A stretch of DNA of 64,000 bases from Protopterus annectens (lineage: Eukaryota > Chordata > Ceratodontiformes > Protopteridae). The stretch lies in NCBI RefSeq assembly GCF_019279795.1, contig NC_056745.1:1493430989-1493494988 (forward strand), in the 5' to 3' direction. Position numbers and translations under genes: made by a program. Shown here one piece after another: positions 56,434 to 64,000 of the stretch. Within the stretch, counting starts at the first letter, position 1. The number at the start of each line of letters is the position of its first letter. The notes under the pieces were generated by a model. That model saw nothing but the letters and a program-made list of their open reading frames with translations, was not told where the DNA came from and made no database searches.

Positions 56434-59280
56434 ATGCTACTCAACGCCAGAAGTCTAAACCTCAAAATGCACACACTCAAAGCTCTCCTCACTATGGAGA
56501 ATATCGATGTCTGTGCAGTAACAGAAACCTGGTTCAAGGCTGCCGAGAGCACCCCAGCACTACCAGGCAATACCTCATACCATGATTTTCAGCCCCAAAA
56601 CTCAGACCGAATCACAAAAGGAGGGGGTGTATTCATATTCATCAAGGATACCCACACCTCCATGTTAGTGGCACTGCACGCAGCATCAGAAACCATCCAT
56701 GTGCAACTAACAGTGGGCAAAACTGCCTTTCAGTTTGTAGCCTGCTACAGACCACCATCCCAGACTCTGCAACCTCACGTGGCTTTCCTGAGAACACTGG
56801 AGAATATGAAGGTCTCTCCAAATACCTTTATATTGGGTGACTTCAACTACCCTAACATAGACTGGGAGCACTACTCAAGCCCCAACAGCCTAGCCCAGAG
56901 GTTCCTAGAATTTATTAACTCAAATGCTATGGAACAACTGGTCAGCACACCTACAAGATGGGAAAACATACTGGACCTGATCATCACAAACATGGGGACT
57001 CTATGCTCTGCACCAGAGGTACACCCCTTATTGGTAAGATCAGACCACAAATTAATCTCACTGGACATCCACATCCCGACCCCACCACCACCCCAGAAAA
57101 CCACAGTAAAAAATTTCTCCAAGGCTAATTTCACACTTCTCAAAACTGAGGTGAATTCACTCAAAGCCCCCGGGCCAGTGGAAACTACGGCCCAGACTGC
57201 AGAATCCTTTATAAATGCATTCTATGGCCATCTTCAGGAATGCATGGATAATGCAATCCCAAATAAAACCAAGACCCAATCCTCCAAAGGCAGGCGTCCT
57301 GTCTAGTGGACCACTGCCATAAATAAGCTATACAACAAAAGGGGGAAGATACTGCAGGATAGAGCAAAATCCCTCAATAAGAAAGTGTCACTGATCAGTA
57401 CTAGCAAAAAACTACGGTCCCTCATAAAATCATCCAAGGCCAGCTTCGAGAGAAAAATTGCACAAGACACTAAAGATAACCACATGGCCTTCTTTAGTTA
57501 TGTTAGGAACCTGGGTGGCAACTCCCAGATATGTTCGGAGTTGGTCCAAAATGACAAAAAATACACTGAACCCACAGACATTGCCAACATCCTGGCGGAC
57601 AGGTTCAGTGCAAACTTCTCCCCCCCCAAAAGATCAAATATCTATCCCAGCAGAGAGTTGTCTCCCTGGCATCTCAGATACTCAGGTGTGAGCTGCCCTC
57701 TCCAAAGCAAAAAACACAGCATCAATGGGACCAGACGGTGTCCTGGGCTGCATCCTACAGGAGCTCCAAGAAGAGCTAAAACCTCATATTAGGTTACTGT
57801 TCAATCTCAGCCTTACTACAGGATATGTACCCAAGGAATGGCTACAGCAACAGTGGTCCCACTCCACAAACGTGGAGCCTCAACGGACCCTGGAAACTAT
57901 CGCCCCATAAGCCTGACTAGCCTGGTCTGTGAAGCTATGGAGCAGATCATCATGGAACTCATAAACAAAGACATTGGGGAATTACAGACGCTAGATCTTA
58001 CACAATTCGGCTTTGTTAAAGGCAGATCCTGCCTCTTGAACCTGGTAGACTTCTTCGAAACAGTCACCAAGGCCATAGATGAAGGGAAGGTAGTCCACAC
58101 AGCCTACCTGGACCTCGCAAAAGCCTTTGACACCATACCCCACTCTGGCATGATAGATAAGCTCTCCAGCCTAAATATTAACCCCTATGTCATAAGATGG
58201 ATTGCAAACTGGCTCAAGGACAGATCCCACATGGTCAGAATTGCGGGTGCCATGTCAGACTCTAAACCTGTTACAAGTGGCATCCCACAGGGCTCAGTCC
58301 TGGGACCGCTCTTGTTCGGTATATATTTTCAGAGGTACAGGCCAACACGGGAGGACTTTGGCTGACCAAGTTTGCAGATGAATGCAAACTGGGTGCCATA
58401 ATTGACTCTCCAGCTGACACAGGCATCCTCCAAAAGGGTCTCACAGAGACGGACAACTAGTACGAAAGCCATGGCCTGAAACTAAATGCCAAGAAGTGTA
58501 TAGTCATCCCCTTTGGAAAAACAAAGTGCCCACAAACTACCACATAGGCGGTAATCCATTAAGTACAGAGGAAGTAATTGGGAACCCAAGTTGATAGTAA
58601 TCTCTCCTTTGACAACCACGTTGCCAAAGTGGTTAGAAAGACCTTCTATATAGCCCACCTTATCATGAAAGGGTTCACATCTAGATCAAGGGAGGTCATT
58701 GTGCCCCTTTACTCATCCCTCATCAGGCCCATAATTGAATACAGTTCCCCGTTTGGGATGTACCTTACCCGACACCTGCAGCAACTGGAAAGACCACAAA
58801 AGTACCTCACCAAGAGGATCAAGGGTCTCAGATGACCTATGCTGCCAGGTTAAAGAAACTCCAGCTCTACTCAGTTGCATACCGCCTGCTTAGAGGCGAT
58901 CTATGCCTGACGTATAAAGCCATGTCCAACCCAGAATTAATGGACATGCTCCACCTCAAAAAAATCCAAATCCACTAGAGCTTACGCGCTCAAGGGACTT
59001 GAATCCCAACACAGATATTAATAGGACATGCTGGAGAGACAGATTTGTGACCCAGAGGCTCCCAGCACTCTGGAATAGAATCCCAGTCCATATCAGGCAG
59101 AGCCCCTCACTGACTCTCTTCAAGAGAAATCTTGACGAGTGGATGGGAGATCGTAGGTTTACCCTGGGGATCTCTTCTGTGTCACTACTAGACAGAGGCA
59201 CAGTAAACTCACCTAAAAAGGGCACAGTAAACCCCATTTTTAAGGGGTGGCGAAAGCCAAACCCACTCTGGCTAAGCTGA
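56434..59280 (+). pseudogene. LINE ORF2: APE-like endonuclease and reverse transcriptase
   Basis: Endonuclease 56434-57306: LLNARSLNLKM, AVTETWF, GGGVFIFIKD, CYRPPSQ, FILGDFNYPNIDW and an SDHKLISLDI end, all expected APE-like blocks. A single TAG at 57304-57306 interrupts; the same frame resumes with INKLYNK... to about 57690. Two compensating slips surround GPDGVLGCILQE (57725-57840). RT 57838-58365 has YRPISLTSLVCEAMEQII, FGFVKGRSCLLNLVDFF, YLDLAKAFDTIPHSGMIDKL and SGIPQGSVLGPLLFGIY. After another shift the catalytic box reads FADE where the family has FADD. The C-terminus (58578-58835, 58999-59280) contains the usual LWNRIP segment. Confidence 0.88.
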
Positions 59281-59340
59281 TAAATGCCCTAGGGCATATA
59301 GCCTAGTATCAACCTATAAACCCATGAAGTAATGTGCTGA

Positions 59341-60291
59341 GTATTTCCACCAATACCTGCCTTGGCTAAGACAAGCAGCCTGCAGGTGCAAGCAATTAAT
59401 TATAAGAGGTGTGCACAGAGCTTTATGAGTGACCTTTTTTGTGGATTCATGTTAAAATGTAGTTAATTTTAAAATGGATATTGACAAAAAAGTTAATGAA
59501 ACTAAAGAAAAGTGGGATAAGAAATGAAGTTTGGAAATTAAATTGTTTTACAGAAAATTGCTTCTACACCAGCATTAGTATTTAAATGCATTAAGTACAA
59601 CAGTGCATGCTGTAGTTTATTTAAAGTTTGCCAGCAAGCTCTTTTTTTTAAGGCTAAACATTAATTTTTACTGAAACCATGCAAGTTATTTATCACATCT
59701 GGTCATGGAATAGATTTTTGAAATGAAAAGAAAAGACTGTTGAGGTTGTGTTGGTTGGACTTAAGATGTCCCCTGTTGAATATCTCTAGATCTGGTGAGT
59801 ATGTGACAAGTTTTACGATCTCCATGTGGCTGCACTCTTTCTCTCCCACTTACAAAAGGTAACTGTGGAGTGGATCAGGCCACTCGTGTTCATCGTATGT
59901 TAAATGCATTCTCATACTGCAGTTTACAAGAGTCTTGTGACTGTACTAGCACTTATAGTTGGGTAAAATGGTCGTCAAAGTTATACTACTAAGATGTTAT
60001 TTTGGGACCTTCCATTCCTTTAATCCATACTGTTACTTCTAAAAGTGATACAAAAGAGTATTCTCAAGAGAGTATTCTCAAGCCAAGCCAGTCACTTTGT
60101 ATTTCACACATTTTCCTTTAAGATTTTGATTTTACTGTTTATTGAAATGTTGCATCACAAGCTTCTACGGGTTTTTGACAAATTGTTGAATTCAAAGTGC
60201 TTAGTTAAGGTCACATTTCATAGAAGTACTCTGCTCTGATTTGCTGTTTATTGAATTTATCACTTTTACAGACCTACAGACTTTTGTGCAC
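59341..60291. other. Intronic DNA, nothing recognised
   Basis: AT-rich; no gene, RNA or clear repeat. A 14-bp motif (AGAGTATTCTCAAG) is doubled near 60055-60080. Confidence 0.5.
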
Positions 60292-60440
60292 TGAGAGGGT
60301 GCCTGGCAGTGGTACAGCGGTTAAGGTTGTGAGCTGTAGTTTGTTTCTCTCAGCCTTCATTAGTCTACCGTGAAATCATGAGCAAGTTACTTAACCAGGC
60401 ATTGTTCACAGGTCATCTCTGGGCCCACATAGTTAACATA
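60292..60440 (+). mobile_element. tRNA-derived MIR/CORE-like SINE
   Basis: GGCAGTGGTACAGCGGTTAA is a tRNA-like head with box A, and ATCATGAGCAAGTTACTTAA matches the core of MIR-like SINEs (GCAAGTCACTTAACC). Box B is poorly preserved. Degenerate, non-coding. Confidence 0.6.
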
Positions 60441-60779
60441 TGGGTATTATTATTGTATGCCTACACATTCCCCCACACTTAACCCAGCAGTCTTTTAAAG
60501 AACATATAAATATCTCTTTAACATCAGATTAACTTGCTGAAAATGTAAAATCACCTAGCTAGTCTCCTCCAGTCATCTCATATTGCATGCTTAGGAGGTT
60601 TTGCAACGTTGCCTTTATTTGTTCCCGTCTTAGATGCTTCACTTCTATCATCCTTTGTCATTCCTGGCTATTTCTGTCTTGCATCCATTTCCATTCTGCA
60701 GATTTGCATAAAATTCCAGATTTTTCTCTGAGGAAACTATTCATGTACCTCAGTACTGTTATTTGAACTAAAATATATA
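60441..60779. other. Intronic DNA, nothing recognised
   Basis: Sequence between the SINE and the left end of DIRS copy 4; ends TATATA immediately before the element. Confidence 0.5.
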
Positions 60780-60960
60780 ATGTTCTTCATTCCACATTGC
60801 TGCAGTCCTAACCATTGGGTAGTCCGCTGTCCAGTCGGCCCGAATACCAAAGTATATGGCTGACGTCGGTCAAGGCGCATTAGACTGATGTCAGGACGTC
60901 AGGGTACTAATGCGCATGACCGACGTCATATCCTCAGTCTTTTTTGCCGCATGGTCCGAT
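60780..60960 (+). repeat. DIRS copy 4 left terminal repeat with internal palindrome
   Basis: After TGCTGCAGTCCTAACC the repeat holds CTGACGTCGGTCAAGGCGCA (from about 60861) and, inverted, TGCGCATGACCGACGTCA (to about 60927), with GATGTCAGGACGTCAGGG in the loop. Copies 1-3 have shorter GCGTCGG-type arms in the same place. No clear TATAAAA; GTACTAAT occupies that position. Confidence 0.78.
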
Positions 60961-61089
60961 GCAGAAGCAGTTTTGCGAGTGCAGGTTGGCGTTCTGAAAT
61001 TTTCTGAAGTCGGAGTTTCAGACCGAATCAAAGTTGGCTAAGTACCCGTTGGGAACATTTTGTTTTTTCTTGCCTCAGTATTTAACCGG

Positions 61090-62821
61090 ATGTCAGAAAA
61101 AGTGAATAACTGTATTTCTTGTGGGAAACAGATACCTCATAGGGATTACCATACTTTGTGTATACCTTGTTTAGGGCCTGAGCACGACGTTGTTGGATGC
61201 CGCTCTTGTGCTAGATTTAACAAACGCACTATTAAGAGAAGGTTAGACTGTGCCAGGTTAGTGTTTGGGAAGCGTTGTAATTATAAAATGCCGTCGGATG
61301 CTCCGACGCCCGCTTCGTCCAAAAAGCGCAAGGACAAAGCAGCAAAGCCTAGGGTTGAAGAACCGGCAGTCCCGGACGTCGGTTCTTTAGAAGGCTCAGT
61401 GGAGCCAGAAGTTTTGCCAGGAGTTTCTGGGGAGTCTCAGGCAGAGACTTTACTGTTAAGGATGTGCCCTCTCAGGAGGTAGGCCAGGCTGAGGGGGCTT
61501 CTCAGGTAACTGTTCTTCCCTCTCTTCCCAAGGTAGTTAGAGCCTCTCCTTCTGTTTCCAAGACTTCTTTGAGAGGTAGGCCAAGCTTAGCTTCAGTGGG
61601 GGCTTCTCCTAGCACTTCAGGTTCTGTGCCTAAGAAACATATGCTTAAAATGGCAGAGGATTTGATTACTATGATTAGAGGTTCTATGCCCCCTCCTGAT
61701 AAGAGGCCTAGGGTGGAGCCTGAGATTGAGAGTTTTGAACGGTGTTCAGAGGCTTCTGAGTCTTCGGCTGAAGACTTGCAGGAGTTTCCTCATTATTCTG
61801 ATTCTGATGTGGATGATTCCACTCCTTCAGCTTCTCCTCCTGAGGATTTTTCATTTTCAGAGACTCTGCATTCCATGAGGGAGCATTTTAAATGGGAAGG
61901 CCAAGATTTCTCTGATTCCAGGAAGAGGCTTAGGGAATTTTGTTTTACCCCAGCATAGGCCCTTAGCTATACCTCCTGTGTTGAATGTGGTGGAAGATGT
62001 TTTTGCAGAGGCTTCCCTGAACCCTGATTCTTTGCCTCCTGCCCCTGTTAAACCTGATAGGTACTATAGGGTGCCTGAAGCTCATAAGTATCTTTTAAGA
62101 GTCCTAGGGCAGACCCAGAAATTGTTTCTCAGGGGCCTAAGGGTGTTAAGGCCTCGGTTGTTAAAAATCCTGTTCCCTCTGATAAAGAGGCAAGGGCTTT
62201 GGATAGATGGGGAAAGAAAGTGTATACTTCTTCCACTTTAGCCATGAGGGCGTTGAATTGTCAGTTTCACATGCTAAAATATCAAAATTATCTCCTTTCA
62301 CAATTGAAATCTAAGGTGGATGCTCTGGCGGAAGGTATTGAGTGTAAAGAGTTGCTGGATTTAGTTCATGTGTCTGAACAAGTGGGTAAGCATTCTTTGC
62401 AATGTGGTTTTGATGCTGTGCAGGCCTCCTCGAGGGTGGCTGCCACTGGTTCTGTTCTTCGCAGGCACGCTTGGTTGAGGGATCAGAATTTAGCTGAGCA
62501 TGTTAAGACAAGGATTTTGGATGCTCCTTTACAGTCTGATGTGTTGTTTGGTTCGCCTGTGGAAGCAGTTTTAAAGAAAATGGAGGACAAGGCTAAATCT
62601 ATGCAGACTGTTAAAGATTTTTGCAGGTGCAGCCTCCAAAGTTTAGCAGAAATTGGCCTACTAAGGGATGGACATATCCTGCTTATGATTCCCAGTCTAG
62701 GGGTAGGTCTAGACGTGGTAGGGGCAGAGCTCAAGGTTCTTTTAGGCCTAGAACAGGGAGTTCTCCTGCTCAGACTTCTGGTGAGGGCAGGGGTCAGTCC
62801 TTTCGTAAACAGACCCAATGA
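61090..62821 (+). pseudogene. DIRS copy 4 Gag-like protein
   Basis: Start at the ATG 61090, with the paired cysteines CISCGKQ, CIPCLGPEH and CRSC as in copies 2 and 3. It reads in turn through frames ending at 61482, 61464-61958, 61978-62241, 62199 to about 62625, and 62621-62821, so about four single-base shifts. Preserved blocks are KKHMLKMAEDLITMIRGS, DFSFSETLHSMREHFKWEGQ, PDSLPPAPVKPDRYYRVPE, MRALNCQFHMLKYQNYLL and an Arg/Gly-rich basic tail. No in-frame stop of substitution type was noticed; nearly all damage is indels. Confidence 0.83.
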
Positions 62822-64000
62822 CCTGCCTTTTCAGCTGCCAGTTCATTCTCGTCTGGCAGCTCCTTTGGGAGGAAGACTGTCTCTTTTCAAAGAAAATTGG
62901 GATTTAATTACTCAAGACAGATGGGTTTTGGATATCATTCACCACGGTTACAGGTTTTATTTCCATACCTTGCCCCTTTCAAAGGCATGCCAGACGTTCC
63001 TCCTCCACAAAGGAAAGAGGCTCACAAGCAAATTTCTCTGTTACTCCAAATAGGGGCCATTCAGCCAGTCCCTGTACCAGAAAGGGGCCTAGGATTTTAT
63101 TCTCGCCTGTTCCTAGTACCAAAGAAGGGGAACACGTGGAGACCAATTTTGGATTTATCTATCCTCAACACTTATCTGGACATTCCAAAGTTCAAAATGT
63201 TGACGTTACAACAGCTTTTACCTCTGCTGGGCAAAGATCACTGGATGGTAACTTTAGATCTCAAGGAAGCTTACCTTCATGTGCCTATAAGACTAAGTTG
63301 CAGAAAATATCTGCGTTTTCGAGCTGGAAATTCTCATTATCAGTTCTCTGCATTGCCCTTTGGCTTATCTACTGCGCCCAGAGTATTCACAAAGGTTCTG
63401 GCTCCAGTGATAGCTTACTTCAGGCTAAAAGGAATTCCAATCTATCCTTATTTGGACGACTGCCTGATTCTGGCTCAAGAAAAGGAAGACCTTCTACAGC
63501 ATTTGGAATATGTCATAGCAGTGCTAAGATGCCTAGGGTATTCTGTGAACGAAATAAAGTCCAGTCTAGTACCCTCTCAAGACATGTGCTTTCTGGGTGT
63601 GAGACTGAATACAGCAGCCCAGATGGCCTTTTTAACCCCGGACAAACAAAAGAATCTTTCCAGTTACTTCCATCAATTATCTCTTCAGTCCGGGCTGACT
63701 GCAAGGACAGTCCTTCAAGCCTTAGGGTTCATGGCATCTTGTATTCTGGTGCTTCCCAATGCCAAACTGCATATGAGGAAGCTGCAATGGTATCTCAAAA
63801 ATGTATGGACACAGCACTGCCAGGATTTGGACACTGTCATTCAAATAATACCTTGCATTCAAAAGAATTTTTGTGGTGGGCTCAGGAATGTCACCTAAAC
63901 AAGGGACTCTCTGTGACCCGGCCAGAGGCGAGTCAGATTTTAACGACAGATGCCTCGGACATTGCTTGGGGAGCTCATCTAAATGGAAAGTGGATACAAG
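62770..64000 (+). pseudogene. DIRS copy 4 reverse transcriptase and start of RNase H
   Basis: The first RT blocks (LAAPLGGRLSLFKENWDLIT) read in one frame to about 62965, then the frame changes to 62897-63898: GFYSRLFLVPKKGNTWRPIL, TLDLKEAYLHVPI, LPFGLSTAPRVFTKVLAPVI, YPYLDDCLI (both Asp present) and GFMASCILVLPNAKLHMRKL. After a shift near 63870 the RNase H starts with TTDASDIAWGAHL at about 63941, and the window ends. The longest uninterrupted RT of the four copies. Confidence 0.9.

Larger units (their letters stand above)
54600..59340 (+). mobile_element. Nearly full-length CR1/L2-group LINE with SGNH-esterase ORF1
   Basis: Two-ORF non-LTR retrotransposon in sense orientation within the plexin intron: possible 5' UTR (about 54600-55430), ORF1 with zinc-finger-like cysteines and an SGNH hydrolase, ORF2 with APE-like endonuclease and RT. 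The ends are approximate; no clear target duplication or poly-A was found. ORF1 esterases are known in CR1/L2-group LINEs. It carries a handful of lesions, fewer than the other LINE copies, so it is the youngest LINE here. Confidence 0.88.
60780..64000 (+). mobile_element. DIRS-type YR retrotransposon, copy 4 (3' end outside window)
   Basis: The left terminus ATGTTCTTCATTCC matches the copy 3 left end (ATGTTCTTCGTG). A terminal repeat with CRE-like sites, Gag, RT and the start of RNase H follow before the window ends. Its RT is the most diverged of the four copies (for example HWMVTLDLKEAYLHVPI and LILAQEKEDLLQHL), so it represents another subfamily. Gag has several single-base shifts. Confidence 0.93.

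Noticed and set aside
60292..60370. Plus-strand tRNA-like sequence considered as a tRNA gene
   Set aside because: Box B is degraded and a MIR-like core follows; called as a SINE.
50373..64000. Search for the next plexin exon (expected to begin after LMLRR with an SETVVERML-like segment)
   Set aside because: Not found in any frame, so the next exon presumably lies beyond the window.

Overview
This is vertebrate nuclear DNA with no prokaryotic features. Its one recognisable host gene is a plexin on the + strand, best matched from memory to plexin-B2. Three consecutive exons are visible (21149-21249, 25385-25614, 50194-50372). They join in frame and encode the cytoplasmic juxtamembrane helix and the start of the GAP domain. 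The introns are huge: 4.1 kb, 24.6 kb, and more than 13.6 kb after the last exon. Most of the rest is transposable elements, dominated by DIRS-type tyrosine-recombinase retrotransposons. Giant introns plus many DIRS copies suggest a large-genome amphibian (salamander or caecilian) or a lungfish. That is inference; no species is claimed.

Layout. 1-3890: DIRS copy 1, cut by the window start. 3891-9162: DIRS copy 2, joined head-to-tail to copy 1 and lacking its own left end. 9163-12520: degenerate repeats. 12521-20700: a minus-strand endogenous retrovirus with almost identical LTRs and a TCCCC target duplication, but badly broken genes. 20701-25614: two plexin exons, a duplicated splice donor, a 21-bp minisatellite and an antisense LINE fragment. 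25615-50193: the giant intron, holding a LINE fragment, a SINE interrupted by a hAT element, a structurally complete DIRS copy 3 (31584-37155), a second type of LINE, a 43-bp tandem array of 16 units, an L2-like LINE and an inverted-repeat element. 50194-50372: third plexin exon. 50373-64000: next intron, holding a LINE 3' end, microsatellites, a nearly full-length LINE with an SGNH-esterase ORF1 (about 54.6-59.3 kb), a MIR-like SINE, and DIRS copy 4 (from 60780, cut by the window end).

How the parts fit. Each DIRS copy has the order Gag-like protein, then RT-RNase H-methyltransferase-like polyprotein, then tyrosine recombinase. Near the 3' end is an internal complementary region (ICR) whose halves are complementary to the element's left and right termini, the known DIRS circle-junction design. 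All four copies carry frameshifts or stops. The most notable observations are a 78-bp duplication of a plexin splice donor that would permit an in-frame 26-residue insertion, the tandem DIRS junction, within-copy co-variation of DIRS arms, and a retrovirus whose young LTRs contrast with repeated Asp-to-Asn changes at catalytic positions.
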